A DNA stretch of 64,000 nt. Origin: Dactylonectria macrodidyma (lineage: Eukaryota > Ascomycota > Sordariomycetes > Hypocreales > Nectriaceae). The notes below the pieces were generated by a model, which was not told the origin of the DNA, did no database searches, and saw only the letters and a program-made list of their open reading frames with translations. This document shows positions 40,462-54,673 of this stretch, in pieces. Each line of letters opens with the position of its first letter. Position 1 is the first letter of the stretch. The DNA is taken from positions 1,426,001 to 1,490,000 of the forward strand of contig JAGMUV010000006.1 of NCBI GenBank assembly GCA_020744425.1. Reading direction: 5' to 3'. The translations under genes were made by a program, and so were the position numbers.

Positions 40462-42249
40462 AATATACTTTATAAGTAAGTAAGCTAAAAATCCCTACTT
40501 TTAAAATTAAAACTAATTACTATACTTTTCTTTAAATATCTTAATAATAATCTAATAAATCCTTATATTATAATTAGTCTTTTTATAAGTTTTATAATAC
40601 CTTTCCTTTAGTTATACTAACCCTCCTTAGCTACTACTTTTTAATAATTTAATATATACTTATATATTAATATTTATTTAATTAATTACTTCTTTTCTCT
40701 TTTTTATAATTATCTTCCCTCTATTCTATAAGTAGGTTCTTTTTATTCTATATTACTTACTAAGAGTCTTATTTACTTATTAAAGGATCTAGTTCTTAGA
40801 CTTTAATAATACTATTTAATATATTATTGCCTTTATTCTTTTAGAAAATGACTTAAGTGCTTTAAAAATAGATACTAAAGAGCTATTTTAATGCTTTCTT
40901 ATTTATCTTTTAAAGTATTTAGACTATAAACTGGCTTTAAGTACTATCTTTAGAGTCTTTAAGACTTAAGAGTTAGAAAGGCTGACTTTTTCTATAGCTA
41001 GTATTAGAATCTATAGTTATATATTAAGCTTTAATATAATTTTTTTAAGTTTAAAAGAATAAGTTTAATCCTTTAAAAATCTCTTTTAATATTACTCTTT
41101 ATTATAATAATTATATAAATAGTATAAAAAACTAAGAAGAACTTAGTCTTTAAAATATAAATTATAAAGTATTTAATTAATTATTTAATTATTTAATTAT
41201 AAGCTATTTTAAATAGTTTAAAGTATTTAATATTAAAAAGCTAAAGTAAATAAAATAAATAAAGTAATATATAAAGTATAATAATATTATTCTTTTTATA
41301 ATATTTTTTAAAATTAATAAAGTAATAACTTTTATATTTATTAAAGATTAAAAAATAATAATAATTAATTAATTAATTCTTTATATACTAATTAAAGTAT
41401 TTAAATTACTTAAGACTTATTTTATTATTAATTTAGTTATTTTAAATTATTATAATAGCTTAATTACTTAAGAAATTACTTTTTTAATACTAATTAATAA
41501 AGTAATATTAATTTATAATTATAATAAATAGTTAAATTATTTAGCCTTTTATATTAATTACTTTAATAATTATAATTTATTTTTAATTTCTAAATTAAAC
41601 TAATTTTAAGTTTTTATATCTATTTATACTTATAATAATTATTATACTTATAATTATACTTATTATAAAGCTAGTCTTATTAAAGTTATAAATATTAGCT
41701 AAGTTAATATTATATTTTATAATTATATTCTTTATAAATTAAAACTAATTATAAATAATAATTAGATTTTTATATTTAGCTTTTTAATAATTATATTTAT
41801 AAAAAAAATATATCTTAAGCTTTAATTATTATTTAATAAAGTTAGAAGCTTAGTACTTACTAATAGTTAATATATTATAATTAGTAAGTAGTTAATTAGT
41901 TATTTCTTTAAGATTATATAATTATAAAGAAAACTCTTATAAATCTAAATTAAAAATAAACTAAATAATAATCTATTCTTCTAAATTAAATAGCCTATAT
42001 AATTTAAAGATAGGATTATATTAAGATAGTATGCCTTTTTACTAATAATATAAGGTATTATAATATATATTATAAATCTCTATAGCGCTTTAGATATATA
42101 ATTTTAAGTTATTTTAAAGGGCTTAAAGAGTAAGAAGGATATTTCTTTCTTTATTTAATTAAGATATCTTTAGTAATTAAGAATTAATTAATTAATTAAA
42201 AAGATAAGAGATTAAGAGATTTTTAGCTTACTTACTTATTAAGTACGTT
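40462..42249. mobile_element. 1.8 kb TIR DNA transposon T1, RIP-degraded
   Basis: It has inverted ends of about 34 bp containing AAGTAAGTAAGC-TAAAAATC, with tips AATATACTT and AACGTACTT. The length, 1788 bp, fits a one-gene DNA transposon such as Tc1/mariner-pogo (Fot1-like) elements. Minus-strand sequence near 41,830-42,100 is homologous to T2 in the window. The transposase frame is destroyed, so the superfamily is a guess. Confidence 0.7.
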
Positions 42250-42651
42250 AGTCTTTTCTTAGTAAGTATTTAGCTTCTAAGCTTAGTTTTAATACTTTTT
42301 TTAACTTTTTATTTAATATAAAGTATTTTATTAATTCTAATAATTAAAGAATAAGTATTTTTAATTATATAAGCTATTCTTATATTTCTAATAAATTCTC
42401 TTTAGCTTAAGAGAATAAGTCCTTTTATAATAAAGCTATTTAGAATACTAAGAAGCGCACTACTTAGGATAAGTCTTTAGGCTTTTTTAAAGCTTAAGTC
42501 TTCAGTTTTTAGTCTATTAATAGTAGTTTAAAGGTAGATTAGTTAATTAACCCAGTTTAGCTTATTTCTTATATACTAAACTCCTTTATTTAAGAGCTTT
42601 AATACTTAACTTAATTATAGTAATATAAGATAAATAGGATCTTATTAATTA

Positions 42652-42703
42652 ACTCTTTTATAATTAACTCTTTTATAATTAACTCTTTTATAATTAACTT
42701 TTT
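42652..42703. repeat. Tandem repeat of TAATTAACTCTTTTA, about 4 units
   Basis: A 15-bp unit repeated about four times. The last unit overlaps the left target duplication of RE-A copy 10. Confidence 0.7.
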
Positions 42704-43817
42704 TACTATTAAAACCGCTATTCGGACTTTTATTTTTACACTACTGCATTTCTATATTATATATTTATATTACTTAAGTTATCTTAAGATAAAGGGCTCG
42801 ATTAATTAGTTAACCTAGTTATAAATAGACTTTTATCCCTCCTCTCTTATAGAACCTTCTTTTACTAAATCCTTTAACTTATTATAGTTAATATTAGAAG
42901 TAACTATAGTAAGATTCCTTTAGTTTTTAATACAGTTATTACTCCTTTAGCTATATATTAATTAGTATAATATTAGCCTATAATTATATAACTTATATAT
43001 TATAGCTCTTTAAGTTATTAAAGAAGGCATTATTAATAATTATTATTTCTTTTTATTTTTCTTTTTAAACTAATTCTTTTAATAAGACTTACTTTATCTT
43101 AATCTATTAAATTATATCTTTATTTAGTAAAGCTTATAAGAATAAGTTCTTTTAAAGAATATAATAATTAAAGATTATTAATTAAATAAGCCTTTTATAA
43201 TTAGGCTAATTGAACTTAGCCTTTATTATATATTCTAAGCTAGATAGATAAAATACTCTTTATAGCTTAAGAAGTAGGCTTTGATCTTCTTTAATTCTTT
43301 TAATTAGTATATATATAAGATAATTCTTATATATTAGTATTAATAAGGGTCTATTAGGCTATTATATAATACACTATATATGCATTATATTATTTATTTA
43401 GTTAGGGGGGGTTATTATAAGTCAGTTATATTATAAGTAGTTAAATTATAACTAGGAATTATAAAGTAGTAATTGAATTATGACTTAGAATTATAATAAG
43501 CTTAGAATGCGATGAATTCTTATAGGGCTTTTATTATATAATGATTTTGCTTTCTAATATCTAGCTTTTCTATCTAGCTTTTCTATTTAGCTTTTTTATC
43601 TAGCTTTCTAGCTGTTTAATGCATTTTGAAGGGATAATTAGGATAGTAAGGCTTGTACTCTAATGTAATAGAAACTCTAGTTATTTTGAGTTACTATTGC
43701 TTTAGGCTTAGGTTTTAGGCTTTTATACTATTATTTACTATTAGTTATTTTTTTTTTTTTACTATTTAACTTCTAGCCCCTCTCTAAGTGTACACTACTA
43801 AGGACTATAACCTTAAT
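42704..43817 (+). mobile_element. RE-A copy 10, full length
   Basis: Head ACTATTAAAACCGCTATTC and tail AAGGACTATAACCTTAAT. The target duplication AATTAACTTTT is at 42692-42702 and 43818-43828. VNTR at about 43,560-43,605. Confidence 0.85.
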
Positions 43818-43848
43818 AATTAACTTTTCTCTTATGTAAAGTATACTT

Positions 43849-44289
43849 AATATATATAATAAGCGAATGCACTAACTAAATGAGTATACTAAAGTAAGTT
43901 ATACTTTAAAATACGATTTTTAAAAAACATTTTAAAATTTCAAACTAGGCTTAAAATAGCTATAATTTAAGAAAATAGATATATTAATTTACTTATAATA
44001 ATTAATTATTTTTCTAGGTTTTTATAAAAACTCTTTATAAAGTTATTTAAAATAATCTTATTTATACTATTTTTTTTCTTATTTTTATTTTTAAAGCGCT
44101 AAATAAATTTTTTAAAAGTCTAGAAAAAATACTATATTATGACTTTTCTATTTAAGGATTTAAAATTAATTCTTTAAAATTCTTAGAATTATATATCTAA
44201 TTTTAGAAAATTGAAAATTATGACTTTTAGCTATATAGTATAAGTAGTGCACTCACTTATTTAGTGCACTCACTTATCGTCCACATTAA
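43849..44289. mobile_element. TIR MITE M2, 441 bp
   Basis: The right end, read on the minus strand, shows AAGTGAGTGCAC-TAAAT-AAGTGAGTGCAC, a perfect double 12-bp iteron. The left end is the same with RIP changes. The internal sequence is shared with M1 and M4. The tips (AATGTGGACGAT) differ from those of the other MITEs. Confidence 0.75.
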
Positions 44290-44392
44290 TAAAATTAATA
44301 TTTATAATTTTTTTTTTTTAAAAATTGTATTTTTTTAAATTATTAATTAATATTAAAAAAAAGTAAATAATATAAATTATAAATAATATAAT

Positions 44393-45334
44393 CACTATTA
44401 AAACCGCTATTCAGACTTTATTTTTATATTACTATATTTCTATATAGTTATATATTTATATTACTTAAGTTATCTTAGGCTAAAGAACTTAATTAATTAA
44501 TTAACCTAGTTATAAATAGACTCTTATCCCTCCTCCTCTAACTACTAAAAACTTAGAACCTTCTTTTACTAAATCCTTTAACTATTCTAATAGGATTCCC
44601 TTAGTTTCTAATACATCACTCCTTTAGCTATATATTAATTAGCATAAGGTCAGCTTATAACTATATAACTTATATATTATAATTAGTAAATAAGCCTCTT
44701 ATAACTAGGTTAGCTAAACTTAGCCTCTATTATAAGTCCTAGGCTAGATAGATAAGATGCTCTTTATAGTCTAAGAAGTAAGCTTTGATCTTCTTCGATT
44801 CTTTTAGCTAATATATATATAAGACGATTCTTATATACTAGTATTAGTAAGGGTCTGCTAGGCTATTATACAATACACTATATGCATATTATGTTATTTG
44901 TTTAGTTAGGAGGAGTTATTATAAGTTAGTTATATTATGAGCAGGTAGTTAAATTATAATATAATAGGAATTATAAAGCAGTAATTAAAGTATAATATAA
45001 TTAGAATTATAATAAGCTTAGAATGTAATAAACCCTTATAAGGCTTTTATTTTATAATGATTTTGCTTTTTAATATCTAGCTTTTCTATTTAGCTTTTTT
45101 ATTTAGCTTTTCTATCTAGCTTTCTAACTGCTTAATATATTTTAAAAGGTTAATTAAGATAGTAAAGCTTATATTCTTATATAGTAAAAACTTTAGTTAT
45201 TTTAAGTTCTTATTACTTTAGGCTTAGGTTTTAAGCCTTTATATTATTATTTATTATTAGTTATTTTATTTTTTTTACTATTTAACTTCTAGTCCTTCTC
45301 TAAGTATGCATTACTAAGGACTATAACCTTAATA
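44393..45334 (+). mobile_element. RE-A copy 11, 942 bp
   Basis: Head CACTATTAAAACCGC and tail AAGGACTATAACCTTAAT. The target duplication AATAATATAAT is at 44382-44392 and 45335-45345. It lacks part of the central region of other full-length copies. Confidence 0.85.
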
Positions 45335-45345
45335 AATAATATAAT

Positions 45346-45577
45346 AATTATTAATATATAAAATAATTAATATATTAAAACTAAAGGAATTTTAAATAGT
45401 TAGAGAATTTAATAAAAAAAGTTTAGTTTTAAAAGAAAAGGAATAAGAGTTTATTTATAATAAAGTTAATTTATTTATTAAGTTCTTTATTTTAAAATAA
45501 CTTAAGTAATATAAATATATAATTATATAAAAATATAATAATGTAAAAATAAAAGTCTGAATAATAGTTTTAATAAT
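45346..45577 (-). mobile_element. RE-A head fragment (minus)
   Basis: It ends with the reversed head AAGTCTGAATAATAGTTTTAA. Its 3' part has been displaced by copy 11. Confidence 0.5.
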
Positions 45578-45584
45578 GAGTTTA

Positions 45585-45836
45585 AAAAAATATATATAAT
45601 TAATAATAAATAATAATATAGAGGCTTAAAACCTAAGCTTAAAGTAATAATAATTTAAAATAATTAGACCTTTTATTATATTAAAGTATAAGCCTTATTA
45701 TATTATTTAACTCTTTAAAATATATTAAATAATTAAAAAGCTAAATAGAAAAGCTAAATATTAAAAAGTAAAATTATAATATAATAAAAGCTTTATAAAA
45801 GCTCTTTATATTTATTATATTCTCAGCTTATGTAAT
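45585..45836 (-). mobile_element. RE-A 3' fragment (minus)
   Basis: Reversed 3' region with the AAAGCTAAATAG units. It is cut off on the right by the purine-rich island. Confidence 0.5.
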
Positions 45837-45837
45837 T

Positions 45838-45981
45838 GAAAGGAGGGAAACGTGGAGAAGTGAGAGGAGAGAAAGTTGGGAGAGGGGAGAGGAGAAGTGA
45901 AGCGAAAAAACTAACTGCTGGAGAAGGGAATGAAGGGGAGAAGTAAGAGGAGAAGATATAGGGAAGATAAGTAGAGGGTAT
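45838..45981. repeat. Purine-rich G/A island
   Basis: About 140 bp made of GGAGAAGTGAGAGGAGA-like runs with almost no pyrimidines on the plus strand. It stands in an otherwise A+T-rich block and still contains several TG dinucleotides. Confidence 0.75.
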
Positions 45982-45999
45982 ACTTTTAATAGTTAAATT

Positions 46000-47012
46000 G
46001 TTAATTAATTACACTTTTTTTATATAATTTAATAATTAAATTAATAAAAATATAAAAACCTTTAATAAACTAAAATTAATAATAATAAATAATAGTTTTC
46101 TTTAAAAATAATTAATAATTTGAAAATTAATTTAAATTTAAAAAATCCTTTTTAAAATAATTATTAATTAGTATTAATAAAAAGTTAAATAATATAAATT
46201 TTAAATAATATAAGTATTATTAATATATAAAAAGATTAAAATAAAAAGATATTATAAAATAAAGTTTTATTAATAAATTCTTAATAATTAAATAAGAAAG
46301 AATAAGAGTGTATTTATAATTAAATTAGTTAATTAATTAAGTCTTTTATATTATAATAACTTAAGTAATATAAAAATATAAATATATAAAAGTATAATAA
46401 TAAAGAATATAATAATATAAAAATAAAAGTCTAAATAGTGATTTTAATAGTAATTATAAAAAGTATTTTACTTATTTAAATTAAAATATATAATAAAGGC
46501 TAAGTTTACTTAACTTAATTATAAAAAGCTTTTTTTAATTAATAATCTTTAATTATTATATCTTTTAAAAGAAATTATTTTTATAAACTTTATTAAATAA
46601 TAATATAATTTAATATATTAAAATAGAATAAATCTTATTAAAAGAGTTAATTTAAAATGAAAAATAAAAAGAAATAATAATTATTAATAATACTTTTTTT
46701 AATAACTTAAAGAATTATAATATATAACTTATATAATTATAAACTAATATTATATTAGTTAATATATAATTAAGACTAATATATTTAAAACTAAGAGAAT
46801 CTTACTACTTAGTAAAATAGTTAAAGGATTTAGTAAAGGAAGGTTAGTTCTTAGTAGTTAAAGAAGGAGGGATAAGAGTCTATCTATAATAAGGTTAACT
46901 AATTAATTAAGTCCTTTATCTTAAGATAACTTAAGTAATGCAAATATGTGACTATATAGAAACGCAGTAGTGTAGAAATAAAAGTCTGAATAGCGGTTTT
47001 AATAGTCAGCGA
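46000..47012 (-). mobile_element. Two overlapping RE-A remnants (minus)
   Basis: One reversed head lies at about 46440 (GTCTAAATAGTGATTTTAAT) and a second, better preserved one at 46,830-47,008 (GTCTGAATAGCGGTTTTAA). The second insertion cut off the 3' part of one of them. Confidence 0.55.
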
Positions 47013-47370
47013 TCTAGAATTATAAAGAGTTAAATTATAACTTAGAATTATAATAAGGTAATTTAGAATATAATAAACTCTTATAAGGCTTTTATTATAT
47101 AATGATTTTGCTTTTTAATATTTAGTATTTCTATTTAGCTTTTTAATCTAGCCTTTTTTAATTATTTAATATATTTTAAAGAGTTAAATATAATAATATG
47201 ACTTATACTTAAATATAATAAAAACTCTAGTTATTCTAAGTTATTATTACTTTAGACTTAGGTTTTAAGGCTTTATATTATTATTTATTATTATATATTT
47301 TTTATTTATTTTTAACTATTTAGCCTCTAGCCTCTTTTAAACTATATATAACTAAAGAGTATAACTTTAA
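47013..47370 (+). mobile_element. RE-A 3' fragment, about 350 bp
   Basis: It begins near CTAGAATTATAAAGAG and runs through the VNTR to a mutated tail (AAGAGTATAACTTTAAT). Confidence 0.55.
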
Positions 47371-48426
47371 TATATTAATTATCTTTTCTTTATTAAACTT
47401 CAGGCTATTTTATATAAAAGTATAATAGAGTTAGTTAATTAGTTATAGTTTTATTTAATTATCTTACTAAAGATACTTTTAAAATCTAGTAAAATAATCC
47501 CTTTTTATAATTAATAATAGTAATTTTTTATTTTAAGTAAAATAAGCCTTTACTAAGAAGTAGGTTTATTTATTATTAATAGGGTTACTTATAATAAAAT
47601 GCATTTAATAAGAGGAGGAAGAAGGCATTTATTTAAAAAAGGCTAGATTAAGAAGTAATTATTTAATTATAAATTATTTAATTAAATGAAGTATAAAATT
47701 ATTTAATAACTTAATTATATAATAAAAGTAAAATAAAGAGAAATAGAAGGTTTTATTAAAAGAGATTTTTAATAGCTAATAGAAACGTTATAATAAGGGT
47801 TTTAAAGATAGGATTTTAAATACTAAATAATATAAGTTTATAAGCATTATTAAAATATATAAAAGTAATAATTTATAATGAATTCTAAATAGTAAAAAGA
47901 CTTAGGAATAGAGAGTAATAATAATAAGGTTTTTATAATAAGTAAAAGAAAAAGGTTTAAAAGTAAAAGCTTTATTAAGAAAGAAGGGGTTTTTAAAAGT
48001 ATTCATTAAACTAGTTTATTATTTAATTAAATGAATATATTAAATAGTTATAATTAAAGAGTAATGAGTTTTAAAAGTAGTAATTACTATAAGAAGAGAA
48101 ATTAAATCATATAAAAGAGAAAGAAAAGAGAGAGAAATAGCTTTTAAAGTCTTAAGTAATAAGAGTATATTTATTTCTTTACTAATTATAATTTATTTAA
48201 TATATATTAATCTTAATATATATATTTCCATTTTTTAAAAAATACTTCCTTTTCTTTCTTTTTCTTCTTTTTTATACTTGATTAATATAACTTAATTAAC
48301 TTATTAATAGTAGCTTCTTCTATCTTCTATTTTTCTAATATTACTATAGTTTACTAAAGAGCCCTTTTTAATACATATATTGATATAGTTAGTTTATTAA
48401 AAAGTCATAAAGTCTCTTTTTATTAA

Positions 48427-49617
48427 AGTTATAATCTTTAGAAGAATGCTAAAGATTAAATAATTAAAAAAAGTAAAAAACATTAATAATAAATAATAAT
48501 AATTTAATATAATTAAAGTTTTTCTTATATTAAAGTATAAGCCTTATTATTTTATTTAATACTTAAAAATATATTAAATAATTAAAAAAGCTAAATTAAG
48601 AATTAAAAATATTCATAATATAATAAAAGCTTTAGAAGAATTTATTTTATTTTAAAATATTTTATTACAATTCTAAATTATAATTTAATTTATTAAAAAC
48701 TAACTCTATAGAATTTAATTAATTTATAATAAATATTTAATGTAATATATGTTATATTTTAAATAATTTAAATTTTTATAATTATTTTATTTATTTTATT
48801 AAAGTTATAGTCTTTAATAATGCATTTATAAAAGGAGGCTAGAGATTAAATAATTAAAAAATATAAAAAATAATTAATAGTAAATAATATTATAAAGGCC
48901 TAAAACCTAAGCCTAATGTAATAATAATTTAAAATAATTAGATTTTTTATTATATTAAAATAAAAGCTTTATTATTCTATTTAACTCTTTAAAATATATT
49001 AAATAATTAAAAAACTAAATTAAAAAAGCTATATAAAAAAGCTAGATAAAAAAGCTAGATATTAAAAAGTAAAATTAGTATATAATAAAAGCCTTATAAA
49101 AGCTTTAATTATATAAGCTTACTATAACGTACTTGATAAGTGAGTGGGCTAAATAAGCGAGTAGGCCACGAATATTATACACTAAAAAGAGCTAAACCTT
49201 AAATTTTTATAACTAGCTATCTAATTATTAAAAATAAAATAAAAAAATTTTTAATTATTTAATTAAAAAAAAAACTATATAATAATAATTTTAAATTTTT
49301 AAAAAAATTCCTTTATAGAAAAATAGCTAGGTATATAGTACGAATAAGCATTTTTAATATAGCTTATTAAGTAATTTTTTAAAAAATCTAATAAAATTTA
49401 TATTTATTTTTTAATATATAATAGAGCTATTTCTATAGTATTAGCTATTTTACTCTTAGTTTGAATTTTAGAGAATATTTTAAAGATATTTGCATTTAAG
49501 GTATAAATACTAGGAAATTTCAAAGTGGCTTACTCGCTTGTTTGGCTTACTCACTTATTAAGTACGTTAGCTTTAAATTAAAATCTAAATACTTTTTTAT
49601 AATTCTAATTATATTAT
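48427..49617 (-). mobile_element. Stacked RE-A 3' fragments, split by a MITE
   Basis: Reversed tails begin at about 48,427 (AAAGTTATAATCTTTAG) and 48,806 (AAAGTTATAGTCTTTAA). The second one is interrupted by MITE M3 (49126-49568). Confidence 0.55.
49126..49568. mobile_element. TIR MITE M3, 443 bp
   Basis: The ends are inverted: AACGTACTTGATAAGTGAG on the left and its reverse on the right. Each holds AAGTGAGTGGGC-TAAAT-AAGCGAGTAGGC or a close variant. The interior is inverted relative to M1, M2 and M4. Confidence 0.78.
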
Positions 49618-49629
49618 AATTTAACTTAT

Positions 49630-50690
49630 CGTTATTAAAACCGCTATTCAGACTTTTATTTTTACATTACTGCATTTCTATATTACGTATTTATATTATT
49701 TAAGTTATCTTAAGATAAAGGACTCGATTAATTAGTTAACCTAGTAATAAATAGACTCTTATCCCTCCTCTTCTAAACCTTCCTCTACTAAATCCTTCAA
49801 CCTAGGATTCCCTTAGTTTCTAATATATCACTCTTTTAGCTATATATTAATTAGTATAAGATCAGCCTATAACTATATAATCTATATATTATAGCTCTTT
49901 AAGTTATTAAAAAAGGCATTAATAGTTATTATTTCTTTTTTACTTCCTTTTAAACTAATTCTTTTAATAAGACTTACTCTATCTTAATCTATTAAATTAT
50001 ATCCTTATCTAATAGGACTTATAAAAACATATTCTTCTAAAAGATATAATAACTAAAGATTACTAACTAAATAAGCCTTTTATAACTAGATTAGCTAAAC
50101 TTAGCCTTTATTATAAATCCTAGGCTAAATAGATAAAATGCTTTTTATAGTTTAAAAAGTAAGCTTTAATCTTCTTTAATTCTTTTAATTAATATATATA
50201 TAAGATAATTCTTATATACTAATATTAATAAGGGTTTACTAAGCTATTATATAATATATTATATATATATATTATATTATTTATTTAGTTAAAAGTAGTT
50301 ATTATAAGTTAGTTATATTATAAGTAATTAAATTATAATATAATAGAAATTATAAAGTAATAATTAAATTATAATATAATTAGAATTATAATAAGCTTAG
50401 AATGTAATAAACCCTTATAGAGCTTTTATTATATAATGATTTTGCCTTCTGATATCTAGCTTTTCTATCTAGCTTTTCTATTTAGCTTTCTAGCTGCTTA
50501 ATGCATCTTAAAGGGTTAATTAGGATAGTAAGGCTTGCACCTTAATGCAATAGAAACTCTAGTCATTCTGAGTTACTATTGCCTTAGGCTTGGCCCTTAT
50601 ACTATTATTTATTACTAGTTTTTTTTTTTTTTTACTATTTAATCTCTAGCCTCTTTCTAAGTATGCGCTACTAAGGACTATAACTTTAAT
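49630..50690 (+). mobile_element. RE-A copy 12, full length
   Basis: Head CGTTATTAAAACCGC and tail AAGGACTATAACTTTAAT. The target duplication AATTTAACTTAT is at 49618-49629 and 50691-50702, exact over 12 bp. Confidence 0.87.
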
Positions 50691-51173
50691 AATTTAACTT
50701 ATTAAAAACTAATATATTAAATATTAATATTACTTTTAAATTACTTTTTTATAATTTAATAAATTTATAATAAATAGTTTATATAATATATTTTATATTC
50801 TTAATAATTTAGATTTTAATAATTATTATATTCTTTTTATATATAATTTAAATATTAAATTTAATAAAAATATAATAATATTTAATAAATTAAAAACTAT
50901 AATAATAAAATAAAATTTTTAAAAAAAGTAAAAGTATTAAAAACTTAATAACTTTTTAATAATAAATAAATTATTTTAATAATTTTTAAAGTTATATATT
51001 TTTAAAAAATAATTAATAATTTAAAAATTAAATTAAAAATAAATAATACTTTTTAAAATAATTAAGAATAAAGTTAATATTTAAAATATTTTTAAAAGAA
51101 ATAGTTTTTTTTAAATTATATATTAATTTTAATATTAATAAAAAATATAAATTATATATTATATAATAAGCAT

Positions 51174-52331
51174 TATTATTAAAACCGCTATTCAGACTTT
51201 TATTTCTATATTACTATATTCCTTATTATTATATTTTTATATAGTTATATATTTATATTACTTAAGTTATTATAAAATAATAGACTTAATTAATTAGTTA
51301 ACCTAGTTATATATAGACTCCTATCCCTCCTCCTTTAATTACTAAGAACTTATTAATAAAACGTCCTTTTACTATATCCTTCTATTATTTATAAGACTCT
51401 TACTCTACTTATATTCTTAATTAACTAAGTATACTAATAGCTTTATAATTAATTTAGTCCTTTTATATATTAATAATAATTATATTACTTATAACTTATA
51501 TTATTTACTTTTTATTAATATTAACTAATAATTTAAAAAATACTATTTTCTTTAAAGATATTTTAATTATTAACTTTATTATTAATTATCTTAAAAAGTA
51601 TTATTTATTTTTAATTTAATTTTTAAATTATTAATTACTTTTAAAGAAGTATAATCTTAAGAATACTTTAATCTTAAAGATTATTAAAGTAACTTACTTA
51701 TTATTAAAAAGTTATTAAGTTTTAATAGTTCTAGTTTTTTTAAAATTATAATCTATTATTATAGCTTTTAGTTTATTAAAGGTTTTTATATCTTTATTAA
51801 GCTTAATATTTAAATTATATATAAAAAGAGTATAATAATTATTAAAACCTAAGTTATTTAAAATATAGAATATATTATATTATATATTTATTATAGTATT
51901 TATTATAAATTAGTTAGATTATAAAGAGTTAGTCTTTAATAAGTTAAATTATAATCTAGAATTATAAAGAGTTAAATTATAAGTTAGAATTATAATAAAG
52001 TAACTTAGAATGCGATAAACTCTTATAAGGCTTTTATTATATAATGATTTTGCCTTTTAATATCTAGCTTTTCTGTCTAGCTTTTCTATCTAGCTTTTCT
52101 GTCTAGCTTTTCTATTTAAATTTTCTAATAATGTATTTTAAAGGGTTGAATAGGATAGTAAGGCTTGTACCTTAATGCAGTAAAAACTCTAGTTATTCTA
52201 AGTTACTATTACCTTAGGCTTAAGTTTTAGGCTCTTATATTACTATTTACTATTAGTTAGATTTTTTTTTTAACTATTTAACCTCTAGCCTCTCTCTAAG
52301 TGTGCGCTACTAAGGACTATAACCTTAAAAA
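51174..52331 (+). mobile_element. RE-A copy 13, subfamily II, in the TIR of T2
   Basis: Head TATTATTAAAACCGC and tail AAGGACTATAACCTTAA. The target duplication ATATAATAAGCAT (13 bp) is at 51161-51173 and 52332-52344. The target is the terminal inverted repeat of T2. Confidence 0.85.
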
Positions 52332-53590
52332 ATATAATAAGCATACTAATTAAATAAGCTTATTAATTAAAAATCCCTTAACCTTTTATCTTCTTACTTA
52401 TTTAATTAATTCTTAACTATTTAAAATACTATAATTAAATAATAAAGTAAATATTCTTCTTATACTTTAAGCCTATTAAAATAACCCAAAATTAAGTCTT
52501 TAATATATTATAAAGATCTATTAAATTAAATATTATACTCTCTTTAACCAAGAGAATAGTATTACTACTTATTATAGTTAAATGCTTAAATTATATAAAC
52601 TATCCGATCTAAAAGAATAGATTATTATTTAAATCATTCTTAACTTAGATTTATAAGGATTTTCTTTATAATTATATAATATTAAAGAAATAGCTAACTA
52701 ATTACTTACTAATTATAATATATTACCTATTAATAAGTATTAGCCTTTAAACTTTATTAAGTAATTAATTAGACCTTAAGATATATTTCTTTTATAAATA
52801 TAATTATTAAAAGGCTAAATATAAAAATCTAATTATTATTTATAATTAGTTTAAGCTTATAAAGAATATAATTATAAAATATAGTATTATTCTTATTAAT
52901 ATTTATAATTTTAATAAGATTAGCTTTATAATAGGCCTAATTATAAGTAGTATAATTATTATAAGTATAGAAAAGTATAGAAATTTAAAATTAATTTAGC
53001 TTGAAAATTAGAAATAAGTTATAGTTATTTAAGTAATTAATATAAAAAGCTAAGTAATCTAGCTATTTATTATAATTATAAGCTAATATTACTTTATTAA
53101 TTAGTATTAAAAAAGTAATTTCTTAAGTAATTAAGCTATTATAATAACTTAAAATAGCTAGACTAATAATAAGATAAGTTTTAAATAGCTTAAGTATTTT
53201 AATTAGTATATAAAGGCTTAATTAATTAGTTATTATTATTTTCTCATCTTTAATGAGTATAAAAGTCATTACTTAATTAATTTTAAGAAATATTATAAAG
53301 TAAACTATATTATTTTACTTTATATATTACTTTATTTATCTTATTTATTTTAGCCTTTTAATATAAAGTATTTTAAATTATTTAAAAATATATATATTTA
53401 AGAAATTAAATAATTAATTAGATATTTAATCATTTATATTTTAAAGACTAATGTCTATCTAACTTTTTATATTATTTATTAAAGTATTATAATAAAAAGT
53501 AATATTAAAAGAGGTTTTTAAAAGGCTAGATTTATTCTTTTAAACTTAAGAAGTATTATATTAAAGCTTAATATATAATTATAGACTTTT

Positions 53591-54673
53591 CGCTATTAAA
53601 ACCACTATTCGGACTTTTATTTTTACATTACTATATTCCTTATTACTATATTTTTATATTATATATTTATATTACTTAAGTTATTATAAATCAAAAGACT
53701 TAATTAATTAATTAACCTAGTTATAAATAGACTCTTATCCTTTCTCTCTTATATTAATAGAACCTCCTTTTATTATATCCTTCTATTATTCTTAATCCTT
53801 TTATATATTAATAATAGTTATATTACTTATAATTTATATTATCTACTTTTTATTAATATTAGCTAATAACTTTAAGAATATTTTTTTTTTAAAGATATTT
53901 TAATAATTAACTTTATTATTAGTTATCTTAAGAAGTATTATTTATTTTTAATTTAGTTTTTAAATTATTAATTACTTTTAAAAAGGTATAGTCTTAAGAA
54001 TACTTTAGTCTTAAAGATTATTAAAGTAATTTACTTATTATTAGAGAGTTACTAAGTCTTAATAATTCTAATTTCTTTAAAACTATAATTTATTATTATA
54101 GCTTTTAATTTATTAAAGGTTTTTATATTCTTATTAAGCTTAGTATTTAAGTTATATATAAAAAGAGTATAATAATTATTAAAACTTAAGTTATTAAAAG
54201 TATAGAGTATATTATATTAGATATTTATTATAGTCTTTATTTTAGCCTTTAATAAGTTAAATTATAATCTAGAATTATAAAGAGTTAAATTATAATATGA
54301 GTATGAGTTAGAATTATAATAAAGTAACTTAGAATGCGATAAAGTGAAGCCTTTATACGGCTTTTATTATATAATGATTTTGCCTTCTAATATCTAGCTT
54401 TTCTATCTAGCTTTTCTATTTAGTTTTTCTATCTAGCTTTTCTATCTAGCTTTTCTATCTAGCTTTTCTAGTAATGTATCTTAAAGGGTTGAATACGATA
54501 GTAAGGCTTGCACTTTGATGCAGTAAAAACTCTAGTCATTCTGAGTTGCTATTGCTTTGGGCTTGGGTTTTGAGCCTTCATACTATTATTCACTATTAGT
54601 TATATATTTTTTTAACTATTTAACCTCTAGCCCCTCTCTGAGTGTGCGCTGCTAAGGACTATAACTTCAATAG
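53591..54673 (+). mobile_element. RE-A copy 14, subfamily II, inside T2
   Basis: Head CGCTATTAAAACCAC and tail AAGGACTATAACTTCAATAG. The target duplication TTATAGACTTT is at 53579-53589 and 54674-54684. The VNTR has six or more CTAGCTTTTCTAT units (54,395-54,472). Confidence 0.85.
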
